10,135 bases of DNA from Lachnospiraceae bacterium (GCA_021202575.1 JAJQCU010000066.1:1-10135), one strand, 5' to 3'. Counted from the stretch's first letter, positions 1 to 6,590 are shown. Made by a program: numbers and translations. The notes: generated from the sequence alone by a model not told the origin.

Positions 1-417
1 GTCCGTGATGAACGGGTCAAGAAGTTTGTCCAGTGCACCCACATACACCGGATAATTGGTGATGCTGGGGACGTGTTTATAAATGATCAGCAGATTGTTG
101 ATCGCTTCAAAGAAATCAGTGGGAGGCTTCAGCTGCAGGAACTCGCTGCCCTCCGCGAAAAACTTGTCATAATCGGGAATAATATACCGGGGGCGCATGG
201 GAGCGTGGCCCTCGTACAGGTCACAGATACACTGCTTTCCCTCAACAGGCTCCAGATATTCCTCCAGCCCTTCAGGCAAATCCAGCACCTCCATCAGGGA
301 ATCCGCCTGATTGGCAAGGTTGGTCAGCTTCTGCTCGTGGGTCAGGACGGGGCTTTCAATGATATCCAGGATGTCCTTCCTGGTCTGCTCCACTCTCTCC
401 ATAGAAATCGGTCTCAT
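1..417 (-). CDS. yjjI: YjjI-family glycyl radical enzyme, N-terminal part (runs off the left edge)
   Basis: The first 139 codons are present with no stop. The protein begins MRPISMERVEQTRKDI and carries stretches that I recognise from E. coli YjjI: a CDLYEGHAPMRPRYIIPDY block at about residues 65-83, and VPSITNYPVYVGALDKLLDPF near residues 117-137. YjjI is a glycyl-radical-enzyme family member (DUF3029) of about 500 residues with no settled physiological substrate. The catalytic Cys and C-terminal Gly-radical loop would lie outside the window, so activity cannot be judged here. The start at ATG 417 is chosen because GGGGAGG lies 6 nt upstream and a promoter lies just beyond. An internal ATG at codon 6 has no better site. 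The activating radical-SAM enzyme (YjjW type) is expected further left, by analogy only. The gene lies downstream of nucleoside genes (bmp, deoB, udp) on the same strand but has its own promoter. Family assignment is by memory of the sequence, not by a search. Confidence 0.85.
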   Translation of the reverse strand, partial: MRPISMERVEQTRKDILDIIESPVLTHEQKLTNLANQADSLMEVLDLPEGLEEYLEPVEGKQCICDLYEGHAPMRPRYIIPDYDKFFAEGSEFLQLKPPTDFFEAINNLLIIYKHVPSITNYPVYVGALDKLLDPFITD

Positions 418-448
418 ATAGTACCTCCCCGGACGATTATTTTCATCT

Positions 449-477
449 ATTATAAACAAAAGCTTAAGGAAATGCAA
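449..477 (-). promoter_or_regulatory. Sigma-A promoter of the yjjI gene
   Basis: On the minus strand the -35 box TTGCAT (472-477) and the perfect -10 box TATAAT (449-454) are separated by 17 nt. Transcription would start near 442. That leaves a leader of about 25 nt, containing the GGGGAGG ribosome binding site at 424-430. The site is close to consensus, so the gene may be strongly expressed unless a repressor or activator acts on the repeats just upstream. Confidence 0.75.
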
Positions 478-490
478 AACATTTCTGTAC

Positions 491-510
491 AAACTTCAAA
501 AAACTTCATA
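491..510 (-). repeat. Two tandem 10-bp direct repeats upstream of the yjjI promoter
   Basis: On the plus strand AAACTTCAAA (491-500) is followed directly by AAACTTCATA (501-510), so the core AAACTTCA recurs with a 10-bp period, one helical turn. The pair lies at about -50 to -68 from the predicted start. This is where an activator dimer or two monomers could bind the same DNA face. Nearby are the inverted pair TCAT-A5-ATGA (506-518) and CTTCA/TGAAG (504-508 and 522-526). The regulator is unknown. The region is AT-rich, so chance similarity is possible. Confidence 0.35.
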
Positions 511-556
511 AAAAATGACTGTGAAGCGTCTCTCCCGCTGATTCCGCGCATAAAGT

Positions 557-608
557 AAAAAAAGCTGACGCCCTCTGCGCAGATCTCATCATCGCGGAAA
601 GCGTCAGC
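557..608 (-). terminator. Intrinsic terminator after the BMP lipoprotein gene
   Basis: GCTGACGC (564-571) and GCGTCAGC (601-608) form a perfect 8-bp stem with a 29-nt loop. The loop itself contains the palindrome TCTGCGCAGA. On the minus strand the stem is followed by seven T residues (557-563). It lies 35 nt beyond the stop codon of the lipoprotein gene and before the yjjI promoter, so the two genes are separate transcription units. Confidence 0.8.
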
Positions 609-642
609 CCTTCATTATGTTTGATTTGTCTTAACCCTGAAA

Positions 643-1683
643 TCAGTCAAGCTCGTAAACGTCGCCGTAGGCCGCCTCAAAATCCTCCTGAGTCTTCGGA
701 ACCACGATATCGCCGGCGATAATCTGCTCCTTGAGCTCTTCCACAGCGGTCAGCACATCGTCCGGAAGCAGGTCCGTGGTGGGAGCGATATCAACGCCCT
801 CGCTGGACAGATCGTAGGTATGAATACCCGCGGTGAAGTTGCCCTCGTAAGCGTCAAGGCCGATCTCATAGGAAGCGGTATCCACACGCTTCATGGCGGA
901 AGTGATCACGTTGTCAGGAGCGTAGCTGCTCTGGTCGGAGTCTACGCCGATGGCATAGATATTGGCCTCCTTGCAGGCCTCAATAACGCCAAGGCCGGTG
1001 CCGCCGGCAGCATGGAAGATCACGTCAGCGCCGTTGGTAATCTGAGCGTTGGCCAGAGACTTGCCTGTAGCGGAATCGCCAAAGGAATTGGCGTTTGCCT
1101 GAAGAACGGTAGCATCCGGGTTGGCGTCCAGAACGCCGGCCACATAGCCGTAACCGAACTCATTCATGGTGGTGGTGCTCATACCAAGCACGAAACCAAC
1201 CACGTTGCTCTCGGTCATCAGACCGGCCACATAACCTACCAGGTAAGAGGCCTGAGACTGCTCAAACATCAGGCAGGCAACATTCTCCTTGTCCGCGTTG
1301 GTGCTGTCATCGATGATGGCGAACAGGACGTCCGGGTTGGCGTCAGCGGCCTCGCCGATGGCATCCGCCAGCATGTAGCCCACGCCGATGATCAGGTCAT
1401 AATCCTCGTCCAGGAAGGTCTCAATATTGGCTGAATAATCAGAATCCGTGGCGGACTCCAGATAATTTACCTCAATCAGGCCCTCATAGTCCTCGCCCAG
1501 CTGTGACAGGCCTTCCCAGGATGACTGGTTGAAGGAGCCGTCGTTGACGCCGCCGGTATCGGTTACCATGCCGATCTTGTACGGCTCATCGGAGCTGGTG
1601 GAAGTTGAGTCGGAGCTGCCGCACGCCATAAGGCCGAATACCATGACGGCACACAGAGCTAACGCAAAAAGTTTCTTTCTCAT
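643..1683 (-). CDS. BMP/PnrA-family substrate-binding lipoprotein, probable nucleoside ABC-importer component
   Basis: The 346-aa protein starts with a lipoprotein signal: MRKK, a hydrophobic core, then the lipobox LMAC with Cys21 as the lipidated residue. A Ser/Thr linker follows. The mature part opens with KIGMVTDTGGVNDGSFNQ (residues 36-53), the hallmark of the basic membrane protein (BMP/Med/TmpC/PnrA) family. GVDSDQSSY and TSAMKRVD further on are further family-type motifs. Known members bind purine or other nucleosides outside the cell and feed NupPQ/YufOPQ-type ABC permeases. The nearby uridine phosphorylase and phosphopentomutase support nucleoside uptake. No ABC ATPase or permease of that system adjoins it, so it seems to work with distant partners. 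ATG 1683 is chosen because AGGAGGG sits 5 nt upstream and the signal peptide begins there. An in-frame extension to GTG 1752 would put 23 residues before the signal peptide. The gene has its own promoter, leader and terminator. Confidence 0.9.
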   Translation of the reverse strand: MRKKLFALALCAVMVFGLMACGSSDSTSTSSDEPYKIGMVTDTGGVNDGSFNQSSWEGLSQLGEDYEGLIEVNYLESATDSDYSANIETFLDEDYDLIIGVGYMLADAIGEAADANPDVLFAIIDDSTNADKENVACLMFEQSQASYLVGYVAGLMTESNVVGFVLGMSTTTMNEFGYGYVAGVLDANPDATVLQANANSFGDSATGKSLANAQITNGADVIFHAAGGTGLGVIEACKEANIYAIGVDSDQSSYAPDNVITSAMKRVDTASYEIGLDAYEGNFTAGIHTYDLSSEGVDIAPTTDLLPDDVLTAVEELKEQIIAGDIVVPKTQEDFEAAYGDVYELD

Positions 1684-1810
1684 TTTTTCCCTCCTATAGT
1701 GTAATTTGGGTTCCATTGCTGCTGTCCGCAGCTGATCCGGTGGGTAAACCACAGCCGGATTCTACCGCAGCGGCAACAATTCGTGAGATCATAAATTTTA
1801 CATCTCACTG
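1684..1810 (-). promoter_or_regulatory. Structured 5' leader of the BMP lipoprotein mRNA
   Basis: The predicted transcript begins near 1810 and has a leader of about 127 nt. At its 5' end GTGAGAT (1802-1808) pairs perfectly with ATCTCAC (1783-1789). A second, nested structure follows. Its inner stem is ATCCGG/CCGGAT (1755-1760 with 1735-1740). Its outer stem is TTGCCGCTG (1768-1776) with CAGCAGCAA (1716-1724), with one mismatch. The ribosome binding site AGGAGGG (1689-1695) is left single-stranded in this fold. I cannot match it to a known riboswitch class, including the purine class. It could be a cis-regulatory RNA or simply a stabilising leader. Confidence 0.4.
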
Positions 1811-1816
1811 ACACAG

Positions 1817-1845
1817 ATTTTACACGCATTGACTTTTTTCGTCAA
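1817..1845 (-). promoter_or_regulatory. Sigma-A promoter of the BMP lipoprotein gene, with an overlapping palindrome
   Basis: On the minus strand TTGACG (-35, 1840-1845) and TAAAAT (-10, 1817-1822) are separated by 17 nt. The -35 box lies inside a perfect inverted repeat TTGAC-N7-GTCAA (1829-1833 and 1841-1845), an operator-like arrangement in which a bound repressor would block polymerase. A weaker second promoter can be read upstream, TTGACG (1888-1893) with TATACA (1866-1871) and a 16-nt spacer. Confidence 0.7.
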
Positions 1846-1893
1846 CTGGTTTATGAAGGATTTTTTGTATATTTATCAATCTTTTTTCGTCAA
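1833..1893 (-). repeat. 13-bp direct repeat upstream of the BMP lipoprotein gene
   Basis: The minus-strand sequence TTGACGAAAAAAG occurs twice, at 1833-1845 and 1881-1893, exactly 48 bp apart. Each copy begins with a -35-like TTGACG. The copy nearer the gene is part of the TTGAC-N7-GTCAA palindrome; the other is not a complete palindrome. The spacing is close to 4.5 helical turns. It could be a two-site operator, a duplicated promoter, or a local duplication. Confidence 0.5.
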
Positions 1894-1963
1894 TATTTCT
1901 CAATTATTCCTCCCGGCCCGGCATTTTCAGGCCGCAAGCATTATGCAAAAAGGCTTATATTCG

Positions 1964-3148
1964 CTACAGCCTTTCCAGAATGGAGCTTCCGATGGTGTTC
2001 TCCGGCATGGGTACGCCGAAATTATCCGCCACGGAGCAGCCGATCACAGCGAAGGTATCCTGCGCGGGCAGCGGGCCCCCTTCCTCTATTTTCTTTGACC
2101 AGGCGACAAAGGGAACCTTCTCCCTGGTGTGGTCCGTCCCCGTGTAGGTAGGATCGTTGCCGTGGTCCGCGGTAATGATCAACAGATCATCCTCTCCCAT
2201 GGCCTCCAAAAACTGCCCCAGCTTCTCATCAAAGCGCTCCAGCTCCTGTGCGTAGCCCACAGGATTCCTGCGGTGTCCCCAGAGAGCGTCGAAATCCACC
2301 AGATTGGTGAAACACAGGCCCGTAAAATCCTCAGACAGCTCTTCGATGGTCTGCTCCATGCCGTGGACGCTGCTCTTTGATTTCAGCGCCTTCGTGATAC
2401 CCTGGCCGCAGAAAATATCGTTGATCTTGCCAATACTGATCACGTCATACCCGGCGTCCGAGAGCGCATTGAGGGCGGTCCTCCCATAAGGCTCCACCGC
2501 GTAATCATGGCGGTTGGCGGTGCGCACAAACTCGCCCTTACGCTTTCCCACATAGGGCCTGGCGATAACCCGCCCTACCTTCCACTCCTCCCGCATGCAC
2601 AGCTCTCTGGCTATCTCACAGCAGCGATAAAGGTTTTGTAAGTCAAAGGTCTCCTCATTGCCGCAGATCTGCAGCACACTGTCGGCGGATGTATACACGA
2701 TCATGGCGCCGGTATTGATCTCCTCTTCCCCCAGCTCCTCCAGAATCTCCGTCCCGCTGGCGGACTTGTTGCCAATCACCCTCTTGCCGCAGCGCTTCTC
2801 CAGCTCCTGAATCAGCTCCGGCGGGAAGCCTGTATCCGTGAAGCTCTTAAAGGGAGCCGTAATATGCAGCCCCATCATCTCCCAGTGCCCCGTCATGGTA
2901 TCCTTGCTGACACTGCGCTCATAAAGCTCCGCGTACCTGCCCAGGGGCTTTTCAACGGGCTCCACCCCCTTCATGGGATGCAGATTGGCCAGCCCCAGCC
3001 GCCGCAGATTCGGAATCCGAAATTCCTCTACACTGTCCGCGATATGCCCCAGCGTATCCACCCCGAAATCGCCATACTCCGCACTATCCGGCATGGCCCC
3101 GATTCCCAGAGAATCAATCACAATCACAAATATTCTCTTATACTTCAT
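1964..3148 (-). CDS. deoB: Phosphopentomutase
   Basis: This 394-aa cytosolic enzyme (EC 5.4.2.7) interconverts ribose-1-phosphate and ribose-5-phosphate, or the deoxy forms. It links nucleoside phosphorolysis to the pentose phosphate pathway or to deoxyribose-phosphate aldolase. It is full length for the family and has the alkaline-phosphatase-superfamily metal sites: Asp12 in IVIDSLGIG, the phosphorylated Thr84 in KDTMTGHWE, Asp287 and His292 in [12 protein letters not shown], Asp328 and His329 in TADHGND, and His340 in TDHTREK. These match the B. cereus enzyme with a shift of one residue. ATG 3148 gives the family N-terminus MKYKRIF. A TTG nine codons earlier (3175) has no ribosome binding site. 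The chosen start has only a weak or distant site (AGGTGG, about 16 nt away). It lies 30 nt after the uridine phosphorylase stop, so the two genes are almost certainly one operon. No convincing T-tailed terminator follows. Confidence 0.95.
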   Translation of the reverse strand: MKYKRIFVIVIDSLGIGAMPDSAEYGDFGVDTLGHIADSVEEFRIPNLRRLGLANLHPMKGVEPVEKPLGRYAELYERSVSKDTMTGHWEMMGLHITAPFKSFTDTGFPPELIQELEKRCGKRVIGNKSASGTEILEELGEEEINTGAMIVYTSADSVLQICGNEETFDLQNLYRCCEIARELCMREEWKVGRVIARPYVGKRKGEFVRTANRHDYAVEPYGRTALNALSDAGYDVISIGKINDIFCGQGITKALKSKSSVHGMEQTIEELSEDFTGLCFTNLVDFDALWGHRRNPVGYAQELERFDEKLGQFLEAMGEDDLLIITADHGNDPTYTGTDHTREKVPFVAWSKKIEEGGPLPAQDTFAVIGCSVADNFGVPMPENTIGSSILERL

Positions 3149-3178
3149 ACTATATTTACCTATACCACCTTTCAAATC

Positions 3179-3967
3179 TTAAAGATTGCAAAACAGAGCA
3201 TCCCTCTTCATCAGCTCTCTCACCGCCTCCACCGCCGTCCGTATCGCCAGCTCCGTATCATGCACCTGCTTATTCTCCATCCCCAGCCGCTCTCTCTCCT
3301 GATTGGCAACGGCAAGCAGGCATGTCCCGGTCCTGGCCCGCAGATATCCGCCCACAATGAACAGCGCCGCAGACTCCATCTCGCTGGCCTTACAGCCCAT
3401 TTTCAGCCAGGCCTGCCACTTCTGCGCCAGCTCATAGCCCGCCGGCAGCTTCTCCGGCTCATGCTGCCCGTAAAAAGCGTCCTTGCACTGCACCACACCG
3501 GTATGATAAACCGCTCCCAGCCTTTGAGCCGCCTGTACCAGAGCGTTGGTCACCTCCAGATCCGCCACCGCCGGATACTCAATGGGCGCGTACTCCTTGC
3601 TGGTGCCCTCCATGCGGATTGCCCCGGTGGCAATGACCAGGTCCCCGCCCTTTACGTCCACATCCATGCCGCCGCAGGTGCCCACTCTGATAAAGGTGTC
3701 CGCGCCGCAGCGTGTCAGCTCCTCCAAAGCAATGGAGGTGCTGGCGCCTCCGATGCCGGTGCTTGTCACACTGACCTTCACACCGTCCAGAGTACCCGTG
3801 TAGGTCACAAACTCCCGGCTGTCCGCGATCAGCTTCGGCTCGTCAAAATACGCCGCGATCTTCCGACAGCGCTTGGGATCGCCCGGCAGAAGCACATACC
3901 TTCCCACCTCGCCTGGCCCCACCTGAATATGATACTGCTTTCCGCTTCCCTCGGTATAATCAATCAT
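3179..3967 (-). CDS. udp: Uridine phosphorylase (nucleoside phosphorylase family)
   Basis: The 262-aa protein follows E. coli uridine phosphorylase from end to end. LLPGDPKR (26-33), SREF with Arg51, and FIRVGTCGG with Arg94 and Thr97 form the phosphate site. [16 protein letters not shown] lies between, and [10 protein letters not shown] with Glu196-Met197-Glu198 binds ribose. The reaction is uridine + phosphate to uracil + ribose-1-phosphate (EC 2.4.2.3), and the sugar phosphate is the substrate of the next gene, deoB. In the base-binding loop, E. coli has FYPGQERY with Gln166 and Arg168. Here it is FYGQHEP: the Gln is kept, but the Arg position appears to be Glu170 and one residue is missing. 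Uracil preference is therefore likely but not certain. ATG 3967 lies 8 nt after AGGAAGG. A GTG one codon earlier (3970) is an equally possible start. No clear promoter lies in the gap of about 100 nt before it, so it may be read through from the two-component operon. Confidence 0.88.
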   Translation of the reverse strand: MIDYTEGSGKQYHIQVGPGEVGRYVLLPGDPKRCRKIAAYFDEPKLIADSREFVTYTGTLDGVKVSVTSTGIGGASTSIALEELTRCGADTFIRVGTCGGMDVDVKGGDLVIATGAIRMEGTSKEYAPIEYPAVADLEVTNALVQAAQRLGAVYHTGVVQCKDAFYGQHEPEKLPAGYELAQKWQAWLKMGCKASEMESAALFIVGGYLRARTGTCLLAVANQERERLGMENKQVHDTELAIRTAVEAVRELMKRDALFCNL

Positions 3968-4026
3968 CACTTTTTCCTTCCTGCGCCTTCTGAAATCCCG
4001 CGCAAATTTCGTTCCTGATCACGGTC

Positions 4027-4043
4027 ATCTGATTTTCGCAGAT
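4027..4043. promoter_or_regulatory. Small inverted repeat upstream of udp
   Basis: ATCTG (4027-4031) and CAGAT (4039-4043) form a perfect 5-bp inverted repeat with a 7-nt gap in the only non-coding stretch between the small membrane protein gene and udp. It lacks a T-tract, so it is not a convincing terminator. It could be an operator half-pair or chance. Confidence 0.2.
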
Positions 4044-4070
4044 ACATTTATTTCACTCATTGATCCTGTA

Positions 4071-4346
4071 TCATTCCCCGTTCAAATTCACATCTGACGC
4101 AGCTCCGTCCTCCAATGAAATATCAGCGCCATCCCCGTCAGCGGCCTCACTTTCGCTCTCCTGCTCCTCATCCTGCGCGGAATTGCTGTAAATCGTTCCG
4201 ATGGAATTGCTGATGGTAGTGGGCGTCCGCACCTCCTCCGTCTCCAGCTGATTCTGCTCATAAATCCACATGCCGCTGCTCAGAGCCAGGGTCGCCAGAG
4301 CAACCATCAGGGCCGCTGCCAGAAATGTCAGAATATTATATTTCAA
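4071..4346 (-). CDS. Small membrane-anchored acidic protein coupled to the histidine kinase
   Basis: I do not recognise a family. The 91-aa product has one N-terminal hydrophobic segment (about residues 7-24, ILTFLAAALMVALATLAL), with Lys2 on the cytoplasmic side. An extracytoplasmic tail is predicted. The last 35 residues or so are rich in Asp, Glu, Ser and Gly and strongly acidic. There is no lipobox. The start is TTG 4346, preceded by GGGAGGTGG about 6 nt upstream. This start codon lies inside the last codons of the kinase gene, so the genes overlap by 11 nt and translation is probably coupled. The strict coupling suggests a role with the sensor kinase, for example as an accessory or regulatory membrane partner, but nothing in the sequence proves it. 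A later start at the internal ATG (codon 14) would remove much of the membrane segment and is less likely. Confidence 0.7.
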   Translation of the reverse strand: MKYNILTFLAAALMVALATLALSSGMWIYEQNQLETEEVRTPTTISNSIGTIYSNSAQDEEQESESEAADGDGADISLEDGAASDVNLNGE

Positions 4347-5730
4347 TTACATCCACCTCCCTTGGCAAAGAAACCGGCAGGGTAACCGTCACCGTCGTTC
4401 CCATTCCCACCTGGGACTCAAACTCCATGGTGCCTCCGTGCTTTCTGACAATCAGAGCGCACAGGCTTAAGCCGATGCCCGCGCCTCCGTTGGAACGGCT
4501 TCTGGCTTTATCCACCCGGTAAAAGGCGTCCGTAATGCGGTCCAGCTCCTCTTCCTCCATGCCGATGCCGTGATCCTGCACCGCCAGGCACACGCTGTCT
4601 TTTTCCTCCCAGATATAAAGCTGAATGACACTGCCGCTGTCGCTGGCTCTGGCCGCGTTCTCAATCAGATTGCGGACCAGGCAGATCAGCATGCCCCGGT
4701 CTCCCATAAAGGACTTCACTCCTGTATTTTTCTGCAGGCGCAGACGCCTCTCACGGAGCGTTCCCTCCAGCATACTGGAAATATCCTTCACAAAGCCCTC
4801 CGCGTCGATCTCCTCCCGGTTCAGCTCATCCTCCCGGAAAATCGCCATGGTCAGAAGCTCCTGTCCCATGTGGCTTAAGCGCTTGCTCTCCATCATAATA
4901 TATTCCAGAGCTTCCAGCCGCTCCTCCTCCGAACAGCGGGCCTTCTCCAGATACTCCGCGTATCCGTAGATCGCGGTCAGTGGAGTGCGCAGCTCATGGG
5001 CCACATCGTCCACCAGCTGCTGCTTGACCTCATTTTCCCTCTGCAGCTGTTCCAGCTGGGCCTGAATCTCCTCTGCCATCTCGTTGAACCGCTCCGTCAG
5101 CAGGGCAATGTCATCCTTTCCTTCCACCTCCACGGGCTGCCAGGGCTCTCCCCGGCGCATCCGCTCCACCTCCGTGCTCAGCCGGGACAGCGGATAGGTC
5201 AGCTCATAGAGCAGCAGATACAAAATCAGCGCCAGCACGACGGAGCAGCTTAAGCTGATCACCATAAAAACCGTTTTCAGGTCATCCCAGAGCTGATAAA
5301 AATCATCCAGAGGCTTTGTGTAATACAGCTGATAGCCCTCGTAGGGCGTCTCCAGAAGCTCTGTCACATACAAAATGGGGGAATCCCCACCCATGTATAC
5401 CTGAACAAGCTGCTGCCCCATGGTCACATCCTCGCTGACATCCACGTAGGTAATCTCCATGGTAACGCTGGAATCCTTGGCGGCCATATATTCAATATAG
5501 GTACGGCTGACTTCCTCCACGATGCCCTCTCTGAGCTGCTGCACCCCCGGCAGGGACTCGATATCCCTGACGATGGTATGGCAGAGCATATGAACCTCGT
5601 CCGAGGCCTGGTCCTTGGCAGCCTCGATATTGTAGTCAAAAATTTTCCTGGCGCCCATAAACAGGCCCACATTCAGTACCGGCAAAAACAAAAGCAGTGC
5701 CGTCATATAGATTTTCTGCCACAGCTTCAT
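4336..5730 (-). CDS. Membrane sensor histidine kinase
   Basis: This is a 464-aa kinase with the standard layout. TM1 spans about 8-25. An extracytoplasmic sensor region spans about 26-152 and has no recognised domain. TM2 spans about 153-175 and a HAMP linker about 176-228. The HisKA H-box DDVAHELRTPLTAIYGY carries the phosphorylated His245. The HATPase_c domain has an N-box (LVRNLIENAARA, Asn354 and Asn358), G1 box DHGIGM (386-391), F-box AFYRVDKARS and G2 box GGAGIGL (415-421). All key residues are intact. ATG 5730 overlaps the stop codon of the response regulator gene in ATGA, with GGAG 8 nt upstream. A longer in-frame start at 5787 would lie deep inside that gene and is rejected. The kinase phosphorylates the upstream-encoded regulator. 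The signal it senses is unknown; the cell-wall LCP gene next door makes an envelope signal a reasonable guess. Confidence 0.93.
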   Translation of the reverse strand: MKLWQKIYMTALLLFLPVLNVGLFMGARKIFDYNIEAAKDQASDEVHMLCHTIVRDIESLPGVQQLREGIVEEVSRTYIEYMAAKDSSVTMEITYVDVSEDVTMGQQLVQVYMGGDSPILYVTELLETPYEGYQLYYTKPLDDFYQLWDDLKTVFMVISLSCSVVLALILYLLLYELTYPLSRLSTEVERMRRGEPWQPVEVEGKDDIALLTERFNEMAEEIQAQLEQLQRENEVKQQLVDDVAHELRTPLTAIYGYAEYLEKARCSEEERLEALEYIMMESKRLSHMGQELLTMAIFREDELNREEIDAEGFVKDISSMLEGTLRERRLRLQKNTGVKSFMGDRGMLICLVRNLIENAARASDSGSVIQLYIWEEKDSVCLAVQDHGIGMEEEELDRITDAFYRVDKARSRSNGGAGIGLSLCALIVRKHGGTMEFESQVGMGTTVTVTLPVSLPREVDVIEI

Positions 5731-6383
5731 ACAGTCGTCTCCAGGCGATACCCCAGCTTGTACAGGGTTTTGATCTGATTCTCCCATCCCAGCTTCTTGC
5801 GCAGCTTTACGATATGGACGTCCACGGTTCTGGCGTCGCCCTCAAAGTCATAGCCCCAGGCCATATTGAGCAGCCGGTCCCGGCTTAAGGCAATATTGGC
5901 GTTGCGGATTAAGACCTCCAGAAGGGACCATTCCTGGGGCGTCAGCGTGACCTCCTCCCCGTTCCTTGTCACCCTCTGGGAAACCAGGTCCACCGTGACT
6001 CCGGCCAGCTCAAAGGTGCTGGCGTCCTTTTTGTACCGCTTCAGGATCAGGTTGACCCGGGCAATCAGCTCCAGCATGTCGAAGGGCTTCACCAGATAAT
6101 CCTCGGCTCCGCTGGTCAGCCCCTTTAATTTATCCTGAATGCCGTCCCTGGCCGTCACAAACATGACGGGTATGTCATGAATCTCCTTGATAATATCCAG
6201 ACCCGACATATAGGGCAGCATAATATCAAGAATGACCAAATCAATATCAGCCCTGGAGTCTAAAATCTCCAGGGCCTGTTTGCCGTCAAAAGCCTGCAAA
6301 ACCTGGTGATTTTGCAGCACCAGGTTTTGTTTCATCAGTTGGTTGATGGGTTTCTCGTCTTCTACAATTAATATACGGGCCAT
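5727..6383 (-). CDS. OmpR/PhoB-family response regulator
   Basis: The 218-aa transcription factor has an N-terminal receiver domain with the acidic pocket Glu8-Asp9, phospho-acceptor Asp53 (LVILDIMLP), Thr77 (FVTARD) and Lys99 (LVKPFD). It also has a C-terminal winged-helix DNA-binding domain (about 124-218) with TPQEWSLLEVL, a DARTVDVHIVKLRKKLG recognition region and YKLGYRLE. It is full length for the family. ATG 6383 follows GGGAGGG by 4 nt. It is the first gene of the two-component unit and shares ATGA with the kinase gene. In the 207 nt upstream I see only poor promoter candidates: TAAAAT at 6434-6439 has no good -35. Its own promoter is therefore uncertain and self-regulation is possible. 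Targets cannot be inferred from this window. Confidence 0.94.
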   Translation of the reverse strand: MARILIVEDEKPINQLMKQNLVLQNHQVLQAFDGKQALEILDSRADIDLVILDIMLPYMSGLDIIKEIHDIPVMFVTARDGIQDKLKGLTSGAEDYLVKPFDMLELIARVNLILKRYKKDASTFELAGVTVDLVSQRVTRNGEEVTLTPQEWSLLEVLIRNANIALSRDRLLNMAWGYDFEGDARTVDVHIVKLRKKLGWENQIKTLYKLGYRLETTV

Positions 6384-6534
6384 ACTTCCCTCCCGGTTTT
6401 ATGATGCAGGGGCAGCCTTTTGTCCCCTGTATCATTTTATTCTATGCCGATACACAGCTATCTATTCGGAATTTGACTTTCGCATTCTTGCCCGAAGGCC
6501 GGAACCAATTCCTCCAGGATGCTCTGCCATATAT

Positions 6535-6557
6535 CCGAAACCCGGCTTATCAGCCGG
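6535..6557 (-). terminator. Possible terminator hairpin after the LCP gene
   Basis: CCGGCT and AGCCGG (6542-6547 and 6552-6557) form a 6-bp GC-rich stem with a 4-nt loop. It lies 34 nt beyond the stop codon of the LCP gene. On the minus strand only a short GTTTC follows rather than a T run, so termination is probably partial at best. Confidence 0.4.
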
Positions 6558-6590
6558 AACGATTTATAATCAGCCCTCGCAGCTCCCCCC

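Noticed and set aside
73..558. A 161-codon plus-strand frame over the yjjI start
   Set aside because: The minus strand encodes a recognisable YjjI N-terminus with promoter and ribosome binding site, and the plus frame crosses that promoter.
820..1434. A 204-codon plus-strand open frame inside the BMP lipoprotein gene
   Set aside because: It is a mirror of a well-supported gene, with no ribosome binding site or family features.
1684..1752. Longer GTG start for the BMP lipoprotein
   Set aside because: It would add 23 residues before an otherwise standard lipoprotein signal peptide, while ATG 1683 has an ideal AGGAGGG site.
1684..1810. Purine riboswitch upstream of the nucleoside lipoprotein
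   Set aside because: The three-way junction and the conserved loop and junction sequences of that class are not seen; only generic hairpins are present.
1914..1934. Hairpin CGGCC/GGCCG after deoB as a terminator
   Set aside because: The stem is only 5 bp with an 11-nt loop, and no T-tract follows on the minus strand.
3179..3967. DeoD-type purine nucleoside phosphorylase
   Set aside because: The order and wording of motifs ([36 protein letters not shown]) follow uridine phosphorylase more closely. Some doubt about the base remains and is noted separately.
2864..4018. A 384-codon open frame on the plus strand opposite udp and deoB
   Set aside because: It is antisense to two clear enzymes, is rich in His, Pro and Arg with no recognisable motif, and arises from the codon bias of the opposite strand.
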